Source of the DNA: an uncultured Bacteroidales bacterium
GTDB lineage: Bacteria; Bacteroidota; Bacteroidia; Bacteroidales; Marinilabiliaceae
NCBI GenBank assembly: GCA_934725785.1
Contig: CAKVCS010000058.1
Coordinates: forward strand, 1 to 6,590
Direction of reading: 5' to 3'
Length of the DNA stretch: 6,590 bases
Shown here: piece by piece, positions 1 through 6,255 of the stretch
Layout of the letters: the number at the start of each line of letters is the position of its first letter
Numbering within the stretch: position 1 is the stretch's first letter
Notes under the pieces: generated by a model
Seen by the model: only the letters and a program-made list of their open reading frames with translations
Databases searched by the model: none
Told to the model about the DNA's origin: nothing
Position numbers and translations under genes: made by a program

Positions 1-2548
1 GAACAGGGACGTCTCGGCCGGCAACGTCAAAGTGGGCATTGAGGACTACTCGCTTCGCATAGAGGGCGAGTTTGAGCAGGGCGACGACATAAAGGACATC
101 TCGCTCGCCGTCGGCGACAAGACAATAAAGCTGTCGGACATAGCCACCGTGCGCGACACGCTCAAGGACATAACGCTGGAGACGCAGGTGAACCGCAAGA
201 ACGGTGCCATACTCCTCGTGACCAAGCAGTCTGACGCCAACGCGGTGGCCGTGGCAGCCGAGGCCCGCGCCGAGATTGAGAAGGCGGCCAAGGAGCTGCC
301 GACCGACATAAAGTTCACGATGATAACCGACAACTCGGACTTCATCATCAAGGCCATCAACAACCTGAAGGAGACGCTGTTCTACGCGTTGCTCTTCGTG
401 GTCATCGTCGTGTTCGTGTTCCTCGGCCGTTGGCGCTCCACGTTCGTCATCGCGCTTACCATACCTATCTCGCTCATCGTGGCGTTCATATACCTGGCGG
501 TGGCGGACGGCTCGCTTAACACCATCACTCTCATGTCCCTCTCAATAGCCATAGGCATGGTGGTTGACGACGCGATAGTGGTGCTGGAGAACGTTACGAA
601 GCACGTGGACCGCGGGTCGAGGCCCAAAGAGGCAGCCAAGTATGGCACGAACGAGGTGTGGACGTCCGTCATCGTGACGACACTCGTCACCGTCGCCGTG
701 TTCTTCCCACTGACGATGATACCCGGCATTATGGGTATCTTCTTCAAGCCGCTGGGCTGGATCATATGCATATGCGTGTGCACGTCGACCGCCACGGCCA
801 TATCGCTCACGCCGATGCTCTGCTCGAAGTTCCTGAAGCTGCGCGACAAGGAGGAGGATGAGAAGGGCGGCAGGCTGAGCTTCTACGTCTGGAGCCAGAA
901 GTGGCTCGCGAAGCTCGACAACGGGTATGAGAAGCTCATACGCTGGGTCCTCGGCCACAGGGCTCTGACCATATGCTCCATGTGCCTGCTCTTTGTGGCC
1001 TCGATATTCCTGACCCCGTATCTGCACACCGAGTTTTTCCCCCAGAACGACCAGAACAACATAAACGTCTACGGCAAGATGCAGCAGGGTCAGCGCGTCG
1101 AGGTGACCAAGGAGATCGCCATGAAGGTCGACTCGGTCATACGCTCGCGCATCCCTGAGGTGACCATAATAACGGCGTCGTACGGATCGGAGGAGGAGGC
1201 CTCGTTCGCCTCGATGATGAGCACGACTGGCAATAACATCTTCAATATGCGAATGCGCACCGTCGACATGAAAGACAGGAGCCGCTCCGTGTTCGTGATG
1301 GCAGACTCCATCCGCGCCATTCTCAACGACTTCCCCGAGATCCTTGACTACGAGGTGACCACCGGCCAGAACGGCACGACTGGCAACACCGTCGACATTG
1401 AGATTTTCGGCCACGACTTCCCCGGCACGAGCCGCTTCGCGGCCGAGCTGAAAGACCGCCTGAAGAGCGTGGAGGGCGCCGAGGACATCTTGATAAGCCG
1501 CGGCGACGACAAGACTGAGCTGCAGATATACCTTGACCGCGAGAAACTGGCCCGCCACGGGCTGACCACGTCGGGCGTCGGATCGCTGGTCCGCACGTAC
1601 GTGTATGGCAACAGGAACTCCAAGTTCAAGGAGGAGGGCGAGGAGTATGACATCATAGTTCGCCTTGAGGAGAAGTACCGCTCGAAGATAGCGGACGTCG
1701 AGAATATGCTGATAACCGACGGATACGGCCAGAAGGTGCGCTTGAAGGAGCTTGGCGACATTGTGGAGGGATATAACCCGCCATCGATAGAGCGCAAGAG
1801 CAAGCAGCGCATGCTGAAGGTGTCCGTGACCCCGGCCTCGGGCTACGCTATGGGCGACATAGCCACCGAGTGCCAAAAGGTGATAAGCCAGATGGACGTG
1901 CCTTCGGAGTACTCCATATACATTGGCGGCTCGTATGAGGACCAGCAGGAGTCGTTTGGCGCTCTTGGCCTTCTTGTCATCCTGTCGCTGCTGCTCGTAT
2001 ACCTTGTCATGGCCGCCGAGTTCGAGAGCTTCGTGATGCCAGCCATAATAATGCTTGCCATCCCGTTCGCTTTCACGGGCGTCATCCTCGCGCTGCTCAT
2101 CTTCAACGTCAACCTGTCAGTCGTGGCCGCCCTCGGAGCCATGATGCTCATAGGCATAGTGACGAAGAACGGCATTGTGCTGATTGACTACATAAACCTG
2201 ATGCGCGAGCGCGGCGTGAAGCTGTATGAGGCCATAGCCCTCTCGTGCCGCAGCCGTCTGCGCCCTGTGCTTATGACATCGTTCACGACGATGCTCGGCA
2301 TGCTGCCTATGGCGCTCTCGACGAGCGAGGGTTCGGAGACATGGCAACCTATGGGCGTGGCCGTCATTGGCGGCATGGTGTTCTCCACCATCATAACGAT
2401 GCTCATAGTCCCGGCGGTGTACGCCTCGGTGGACAAGAGCGGAAGCCGCGACAAGAACAAGGAAGAGCGCAAGCAGTACCGCTTCATGGACGATTTCGAC
2501 CCGGAGCGCGACCTGCCCGCCAGCCGCAGGCAGCAACTGAACCAGTAA
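1..2548 (+). CDS. RND efflux pump permease, HAE1/AcrB type (5' partial)
   Basis: Inner-membrane proton-driven drug/amphiphile exporter of the RND superfamily, normally working as a trimer with a periplasmic adaptor and a TolC-like outer-membrane channel. The frame is open from base 2; the GTG at 32 is an internal Val codon, because the ten codons before it (N-R-D-V-S-A-G...) fit the porter domain. About 848 residues are visible against roughly 1,030-1,050 for the family, so about 190 N-terminal residues are missing. Numbering from base 32: first visible membrane block about 113-270, with the paired aspartates D179-D180 in GMVVDDAIVVLENV, matching the proton-relay pair of AcrB (CusA-type metal pumps have a single Asp here). 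A periplasmic porter/docking block follows, then the second membrane half with GIVTKNGIVLIDY (relay Lys712) and a T-S-F-T-T segment (749-753). The tail is charged (R/K/D/E-rich, ending QQLNQ). The substrate cannot be read from sequence. Family assignment is very secure; HAE1 subclass likely. Confidence 0.96.
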   Translation, partial: NRDVSAGNVKVGIEDYSLRIEGEFEQGDDIKDISLAVGDKTIKLSDIATVRDTLKDITLETQVNRKNGAILLVTKQSDANAVAVAAEARAEIEKAAKELPTDIKFTMITDNSDFIIKAINNLKETLFYALLFVVIVVFVFLGRWRSTFVIALTIPISLIVAFIYLAVADGSLNTITLMSLSIAIGMVVDDAIVVLENVTKHVDRGSRPKEAAKYGTNEVWTSVIVTTLVTVAVFFPLTMIPGIMGIFFKPLGWIICICVCTSTATAISLTPMLCSKFLKLRDKEEDEKGGRLSFYVWSQKWLAKLDNGYEKLIRWVLGHRALTICSMCLLFVASIFLTPYLHTEFFPQNDQNNINVYGKMQQGQRVEVTKEIAMKVDSVIRSRIPEVTIITASYGSEEEASFASMMSTTGNNIFNMRMRTVDMKDRSRSVFVMADSIRAILNDFPEILDYEVTTGQNGTTGNTVDIEIFGHDFPGTSRFAAELKDRLKSVEGAEDILISRGDDKTELQIYLDREKLARHGLTTSGVGSLVRTYVYGNRNSKFKEEGEEYDIIVRLEEKYRSKIADVENMLITDGYGQKVRLKELGDIVEGYNPPSIERKSKQRMLKVSVTPASGYAMGDIATECQKVISQMDVPSEYSIYIGGSYEDQQESFGALGLLVILSLLLVYLVMAAEFESFVMPAIIMLAIPFAFTGVILALLIFNVNLSVVAALGAMMLIGIVTKNGIVLIDYINLMRERGVKLYEAIALSCRSRLRPVLMTSFTTMLGMLPMALSTSEGSETWQPMGVAVIGGMVFSTIITMLIVPAVYASVDKSGSRDKNKEERKQYRFMDDFDPERDLPASRRQQLNQ

Positions 2549-2558
2549 GTGATAGACA

Positions 2559-2606
2559 GGGCGCGGAGGTGGCCCGACGGCTGCGCCACGAAGCCGCCAC
2601 GCGCCC
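2559..2606 (+). terminator. GC-rich stem-loop between RND gene and PII-like gene
   Basis: Ten bases after the RND stop, GGGCGCG (2559-2565) pairs perfectly with CGCGCCC (2600-2606). Inside it, GGTGGC (2568-2573) pairs with GCCGCC (2593-2598) with one G-T wobble, leaving a 19-base loop. Only a four-T run (2611-2614) follows, after a four-base gap. It could be a leaky terminator, an attenuator that lowers expression of the downstream gene, or a 3'-end stabiliser of the pump mRNA. The pairing is seen directly; the role is inference. Confidence 0.45.
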
Positions 2607-2688
2607 ACACTTTTGACATCACAGTCCGGGCCGCTAAGCCGACTCGCCAGGGAAAGCACGGCTCGCACGGACACGAATTGACAAGAAA

Positions 2689-2982
2689 ATGAAAGCTGTA
2701 TTCATAACATACAACCAGGCCCTCACGGAGCGACTTGGGTACATATTCGACCAGCTCCGGATAACGGGATACACAAAGTTCCCACTCGTCTACGGACGCG
2801 GCACGAACGGCGGCGAGCCGCGCATGGCCAGCCACGCATGGCCAGAGATGAACAGCTCCATAATAACCATTGTGGACGATGACATTGTCCCCCTTCTGCT
2901 GAAATACATAGAGAAGCTCGACCACGTGAACTTGGAGAATGGCATCAGAGCCTTTGTCTGGAACATAGAGCAGCAGTATTAG
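2689..2982 (+). CDS. Small PII-like (ferredoxin-fold) protein next to RND pump
   Basis: 97-residue soluble protein with no signal peptide or membrane segment. The order of predicted elements is that of the PII/PII-like superfamily: strand 2-8 (KAVFITY), helix 10-23, strand about 28-36, a glycine-rich loop GRGTNGGEP (36-44) where PII proteins carry the T-loop, strand 54-63 (MNSSIITIVDDD), helix 65-78, and strand 85-93 (GIRAFVWNIEQ). From memory, proteins of this type (MKAVFITYNQA start, HAWPEMNS centre, RAFVWNIEQ end) recur in Bacteroidota beside RND efflux genes and are usually left as hypothetical; proteobacterial DUF3240 proteins next to Cus-like pumps are a comparable case. The ATG follows an A-rich stretch (acaagaaa) instead of a Shine-Dalgarno, normal for this phylum. 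It lies 140 bases after the pump on the same strand with a hairpin between, so co-transcription is plausible but attenuated. Likely role: cytosolic sensor or modulator tied to the pump; ligand unknown. Confidence 0.85.
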   Translation: MKAVFITYNQALTERLGYIFDQLRITGYTKFPLVYGRGTNGGEPRMASHAWPEMNSSIITIVDDDIVPLLLKYIEKLDHVNLENGIRAFVWNIEQQY

Positions 2983-3153
2983 GGCAGCTCTACCAAAAAA
3001 TGCGCGCGGCAGCCTTGCCAACAGGCGTGACACGCCGCGACCCACATGATTGTAATGGACAACAACAATATAATCCGCAGAGACTTCACACACCCTGCAC
3101 CGAAAGGTAACACATCGAGAAATAGATAGTTTGGTTTTTGATTAGTGAGAAAA
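2983..3153. other. Intergenic, no gene; possible 3' UTR with a hairpin
   Basis: The 171 bases between the PII-like stop and the terminator below carry no credible ORF; the best is an ATG-started frame of about 36 codons near 2999 with no family resemblance. There is a stem CGCGGC (3005-3010) with GCCGCG (3034-3039), which competes with a local hairpin GGCGT-GAC-ACGCC (3024-3036). No T-run follows, so this is not a terminator by itself. From about 3040 to 3153 the sequence becomes AT-richer with no match to TAnnTTTG on the + strand. Confidence 0.4.
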
Positions 3154-3199
3154 GCGAACCCTGCGCACGCCTTGGTGGCGACGCGGGGTGCTTTTTTTT
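3154..3199 (+). terminator. Rho-independent terminator
   Basis: ACCCTGCG (3158-3165) pairs with CGCGGGGT (3182-3189) with one wobble. CGCC (3168-3171) pairs with GGCG (3177-3180) around a TTGGT loop, and a further G-C/C-G step (3154-3155 with 3190-3191) closes the base. Eight consecutive Ts (3192-3199) follow. On the other strand the tail is only CTTTTCTC-like, so it is mainly a + strand terminator. It most likely ends the efflux/PII-like transcript, though it sits 171 bases past that stop. Confidence 0.85.
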
Positions 3200-3398
3200 C
3201 TGTGAGGTCAAGTATGTCGGGCAGGCTTTCGTGACATCAAGACCGCGATGACGCAAACAGAGAGACCCAAACGGACGGAGAACCGACAGAGCGTGCGCAT
3301 AGGGCCACAAAGCATAGGCACACGGCTATAAGGCAAGCCCCCAGACATGACAACGGAAAGAAGAGCCACAGGGCGGCGGAAAAGACGCATGATGAAAG
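3200..3398. other. Intergenic stretch with nothing recognised
   Basis: About 200 bases between the + strand terminator and the hairpin downstream of feoAB. Minus-strand open frames run through it (for example 3208-3441) but have no recognisable domain and overlap the feoAB terminator hairpin. No repeat, tRNA-like fold or promoter consensus was seen. Confidence 0.4.
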
Positions 3399-3437
3399 AG
3401 ACCCCGCCACGCCCAGAAAAGGTGCGCAGCGGGGTCT
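3399..3437 (-). terminator. Hairpin terminator candidate for feoAB
   Basis: AGACCCCGC (3399-3407) and GCGGGGTCT (3429-3437) form a perfect 9-bp stem. An inner CGCC (3410-3413) / GGTG (3421-3424) pairing with one G-T wobble sits around a CAGAAAA loop. It starts 34 bases past the feoAB stop. In the minus direction the stem is followed by CTTTCATCAT, a weak T-tract, so termination may be less efficient than at the + strand terminator or may need help. Confidence 0.65.
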
Positions 3438-3471
3438 GCATTAACCAAACAAACCTATACGAAGTGCAGAA

Positions 3472-6045
3472 CTATGCTAAGAAGAGCATCGCTACACGGT
3501 AGAACAGTGCCGACACGACCCATGCGACAAAGGTAGTCTCAAAGGCCAGGAAAACGGCCCACCGCCAGGACCCCGTCTCCGCCTTGACGGCAGCAACCGT
3601 GGCGAGGCAGGGGAAATAGAGCAGGATGAAGAGCAGGTAGGCGTAAGCGTTGACGGGCGTCATTCCATCGGCCTCCATCTTCTGCCTGAGTATGACATAT
3701 TTAGAGCGAGCCCCTTCGTCGGCCTGCGCCGCGTCGAGCGAGTCATCGTCGGCGTAGCTGTCGTCGTCGGCGTAGAGGACCCCGAGCGTGGACGCCACAA
3801 TCTCCTTGGCCCCGACACCGGCAATGATGCTGACGTCTTGTTTCCATGAGAAGCCTTGCGGGCGGAAGACGGGTTCGACGGCCTGACCTATACGGCCGAT
3901 GAAACTCTGCTCCTGCTGGGCCTGGCGGTCAAGCTCGTCGTGGCGCGGGAAGTAGCCGAGCGCCCACACGACGACGCTGGCCACGAGGATTATGCCGCCC
4001 ATCTTCTTGAGATACTGGCGCCCGCGCTCCCACGTGTGGCGCGCTATGGCCTTGGCGGTGGGGAAGCGGTAAGGAGGAAGCTCCATGACGAAGGGAGTGT
4101 CGTCATCGCGCATGATGAAGCGGCTGAAGACGCGGCTGAGGAGCACGGCCGTCATGATGCCGACGACATATATGGAGACGATGACCGGGGCCTGCCAACG
4201 CGTGGCGAAGAAGGTGCCGACAATCATAATGTAAATTGGCAGGCGCGCCGAGCAGCTCATGAAGGGCAGCACAAGCATGGTGACGAGTCGGCTTCGGCGG
4301 CTCTCGATGGTCCTCGTGGCCATGACGGCCGGCACGTTGCACCCGAAACCCATGATAAGCGGTATGAACGACTTGCCGTGCAGCCCCATCTTATGCATAA
4401 GCTTGTCCATTATGAACGCGGCGCGCGCCATATAGCCGGAATCCTCCATAAGCGATATGAAGAAATAGAGGATAAGAATTTGAGGCAGGAAGACGATGAC
4501 GGACCCCACGCCAGCGAGGGCGCCATCAATGATCATGTCGCGGACGGGCCCGCCAGGCAAGAGCCCGCCGAGCCACACGCCCAGGCTCTCCACGCCCGCC
4601 TCAATCCAATCCATTGGATACTGGCCGAGAGTGAACGTCACCTCGAACATGAGGAAGAGCAGCAGGAAGAAGAAAGGAAAGCCCCAGACGTGGTGTGTCA
4701 CAATGGCGTCTATGACGTGTGTCATCTTGTACGCCCCGAGCTTCTCGCCCATCCTGTAACCCGCCTCGGCGAGCGCACCGCGGACGAAGCCATATTTGGC
4801 ATCCATGATGGCGGTCTCGCTGTCGGTTTGCAGATCGGCCATGACCTGCTTCTCGGCCTTGTCACGCGCATCGATTATCTGGCCGCTGTTTGGCATGTCG
4901 GCCACCACGCGCTCGACGTCCTTGTCGTTCTCGAGCAGCTTGATGGCCAGGTAGCGCGTGGAGTACCTGGTGCGCAGCTTGTCGTCGGCCTTCAGCGTGG
5001 CTTGCACCGCGCTAATGGCCGCCTCGACATATTGCCCATGGTTTACGTGGATGTGGCGGGCCACATTGTTGCGCGGGTGGATTCCCGTGGCGAAGTCCTC
5101 ATCGTGATCGCCGACCTCGCTTTGGTCGGACAGGCTGTCGTGCCACTTACGGATGTCCTCAGCGACCTCGGGATTGATGTTGCCGTGCTCATCGATAAAG
5201 TCGAGCCCCTCGTACATGTTGATGATGACGTGGAAGAGCGTCTTCACCCCCTCGCCCGTCTTGAACACCGTGGGAATCATAGGCACGCCGAGCAGCTGCG
5301 CGAGCTTCTCCCTGTCGAGCTGATCGCCCCGGCTCTCGAGCTCGTCATACATGTTGAGAGCGCATACGACACGGAGGTTCATGTCGATGAGTTGAGTGGT
5401 GAGATAGAGGTTGCGCTCTATGTTGCTGGCATCAATCACGTTCAATATGATGTCGGGCATCTTTTCCACAATCTGCTTGCGGACGTACATCTCCTCGGGG
5501 CTGTAGGCGGTGAGGGAGTATGTGCCGGGAAGGTCGACGAGATTGAACTCATAGCCCTCGAAAGACGCGTGGCCCTCCTTAGCGTCGACCGTGACGCCGG
5601 AATAATTGCCAACTCGCTCGTGCGCGCCCGACGCGAAATTGAAGAGGGACGTCTTGCCACAGTTTGGGTTGCCGACAAGAGCCACGTTGATGGTTCGCCT
5701 CTTGCGCATCGCGGCCTTACGCAGGTCGGCGTCGTCAAGAATCAATCCGCAGTCGTCCTGCGAAGAGACAATCGGCCGCTGCTCGATGGCGACATCGGAT
5801 TCCGCCGCGGCCTGCGCCTCGGCAGGTGTCATGACCTCTATCATGTCGGCCTCGTCGCGACGGAGCGAGATCTCATAGCCCATGAGCCTGTATTTGACGG
5901 GGTCGCGCAGTGGCGCGGAGAGAAGCACCTCGACAAGGTTTCCGCGGATGAAGCCCATCTCGACAATTCTCTTTCGGAAACCTCCATGGCCCATGACCTT
6001 AACAATGACGGCCTTATCGCCCGTCTTCAGCTCAGAAAGTCTCAT
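3472..6045 (-). CDS. feoB: FeoA-FeoB fusion ferrous iron transporter
   Basis: Inner-membrane Fe(II) importer, 857 residues, with FeoA fused to the N-terminus of FeoB as is common in Bacteroidota. Residues 1-72 are the FeoA SH3-like domain (MRLSELKTGD...; IVEMGFIRG; MGYEISLRR). After a linker (73-115) comes the GTPase: G1 GNPNCGKT (125-132, with Asn128 at the position linked to K+ activation), G2 Thr152 in GVTVDAKEG, G3 DLPG (171-174), G4 NMYD (231-234), and G5 region FKTGEG (261-266). A helical GDI-like region (about 270-440) follows, with a His-rich stretch at 314-336. The membrane part starts near 450 and has the Gate motifs: GFGCNVPA (566-573) and MSCSARLP (596-603; conserved Cys598), then GVGAKEIVASTLG (743-755) and a late YFPC (810-813). 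No separate FeoC is visible. ATG at 6045 directly begins the FeoA domain. All key residues look intact. Likely induced under iron limitation or anaerobiosis (family knowledge; see the promoter entry). Confidence 0.97.
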   Translation of the reverse strand: MRLSELKTGDKAVIVKVMGHGGFRKRIVEMGFIRGNLVEVLLSAPLRDPVKYRLMGYEISLRRDEADMIEVMTPAEAQAAAESDVAIEQRPIVSSQDDCGLILDDADLRKAAMRKRRTINVALVGNPNCGKTSLFNFASGAHERVGNYSGVTVDAKEGHASFEGYEFNLVDLPGTYSLTAYSPEEMYVRKQIVEKMPDIILNVIDASNIERNLYLTTQLIDMNLRVVCALNMYDELESRGDQLDREKLAQLLGVPMIPTVFKTGEGVKTLFHVIINMYEGLDFIDEHGNINPEVAEDIRKWHDSLSDQSEVGDHDEDFATGIHPRNNVARHIHVNHGQYVEAAISAVQATLKADDKLRTRYSTRYLAIKLLENDKDVERVVADMPNSGQIIDARDKAEKQVMADLQTDSETAIMDAKYGFVRGALAEAGYRMGEKLGAYKMTHVIDAIVTHHVWGFPFFFLLLFLMFEVTFTLGQYPMDWIEAGVESLGVWLGGLLPGGPVRDMIIDGALAGVGSVIVFLPQILILYFFISLMEDSGYMARAAFIMDKLMHKMGLHGKSFIPLIMGFGCNVPAVMATRTIESRRSRLVTMLVLPFMSCSARLPIYIMIVGTFFATRWQAPVIVSIYVVGIMTAVLLSRVFSRFIMRDDDTPFVMELPPYRFPTAKAIARHTWERGRQYLKKMGGIILVASVVVWALGYFPRHDELDRQAQQEQSFIGRIGQAVEPVFRPQGFSWKQDVSIIAGVGAKEIVASTLGVLYADDDSYADDDSLDAAQADEGARSKYVILRQKMEADGMTPVNAYAYLLFILLYFPCLATVAAVKAETGSWRWAVFLAFETTFVAWVVSALFYRVAMLFLA
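3739..3774 (-). repeat. 18-bp tandem duplication inside feoB (YADDDS x2)
   Basis: Two adjacent 18-base units (3757-3774 and 3739-3756) encode YADDDS twice, residues 758-769, immediately after the conserved GVGAKEIVASTLGVL segment. The units differ at a few bases (the last Asp codons and the Ser codon, AGC against TCG), so the duplication is not brand new. They lie in an acidic extramembrane loop before the next membrane span. Confidence 0.85.
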
Positions 6046-6180
6046 AAACCTCTGTTATGGCAGCCGTCGCGACGCATGTGTTTTGCGACCGCAAGGACAG
6101 CGTTATGTATTGTAACGAACTAAACTACAATGGCAAAATAAAGCAATGCGACCAGCAACAAGGTTGCAAACGCCACTTTA

Positions 6181-6198
6181 TTTTAATTCATTACAAAA
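6181..6198. promoter_or_regulatory. AT-rich dyad over the feoAB promoter, possible operator
   Basis: The core TAAT-TC-ATTA (6184-6193) is a perfect inverted repeat, and the arms extend as TTTTAAT / ATTA(C)AAAA with one inserted base. It overlaps the predicted -7 box and start site. The core resembles half of a Fur-type 7-1-7 site (AAT-n-ATT), which would suit an iron importer, but the centre has two bases instead of one and the outer TGA/TCA are absent. A Fur role is inference. Confidence 0.3.
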
Positions 6199-6201
6199 TT
6201 A
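6194..6201 (-). promoter_or_regulatory. Candidate feoAB promoter (-7 box TAATTTTG)
   Basis: On the minus strand, TAATTTTG matches the Bacteroidota sigma-ABfr -7 consensus TAnnTTTG exactly. The -33 side is weak: TTTT (6218-6221) sits 16 bases upstream, where TTTG at about 19-20 is expected. Transcription would begin a few bases below 6194, giving a leader of about 145 bases before the feoAB ATG. Exact -7 matches arise by chance in AT-rich DNA, but this one lies in the only AT-rich block between the two minus-strand genes. Confidence 0.5.
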
Positions 6202-6255
6202 CGCAAAGTGCGGCGATAAAAGGGTGAAATAAGACTAAATGGGGAGTGCGGCCGC

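Larger units (their letters stand above)
6046..6255 (-). other. feoAB upstream region and leader with inverted repeats
   Basis: 210 bases between two minus-strand genes; no gene seen. Besides the promoter elements it holds GCAAC-AAG-GTTGC (6155-6167), extended by GCG/CGC (6148-6150 with 6171-6173), followed in the minus direction by the T-rich run ATTGCTTTATTTTG. This could terminate the upstream secreted-protein gene or act as an attenuator within the feoAB leader. Nearer the ATG are TTGCGACCGCAA (6083-6094) and the palindrome CGTCGCGACG (6065-6074). No Shine-Dalgarno precedes the feoAB ATG. Confidence 0.45.

Noticed and set aside
542..1876. 444-codon minus-strand frame opposite the RND gene
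   Set aside because: Same cause; low-complexity A/H/R/V composition and complete overlap with an unmistakable RND permease.
2821..2845. Direct repeat CGCATGGCCAG (2821-2831 and 2835-2845) within the PII-like gene
   Set aside because: Short, two copies, inside a conserved coding stretch (R-M-A-S-H-A-W-P); best explained by coding chance.
2188..3093. 301-codon minus-strand frame crossing the pump end and the PII-like gene
   Set aside because: It overlaps two supported + strand genes and the translation is shadow-like with no domain.
2999..3109. ATG-started frame of about 36 codons after the PII-like gene
   Set aside because: Too short, no family resemblance, contains hairpin-forming sequence.
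3121..3140. TAGTTTGG near 3126 as a + strand -7 box
   Set aside because: One mismatch to TAnnTTTG, no TTTG at the proper upstream distance, and no gene downstream before the terminator.
3208..3441. 77-codon minus-strand frame beginning 30 bases after the feoAB stop
   Set aside because: Its first codons lie within the terminator-like hairpin, and it has no recognisable domain or plausible start context. Not excluded, but unsupported.
3856..6123. 755-codon open frame on the + strand opposite feoAB
   Set aside because: Antisense shadow: rich in H, D, E, R and V runs with no domain, produced by the GC-biased third positions of feoAB, whose frame carries all expected motifs.
6248..6255. GCGGCCGC palindrome next to the secreted protein stop
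   Set aside because: A NotI-type 8-mer is unremarkable in GC-rich DNA and lacks a loop or T-tract to act as a terminator.
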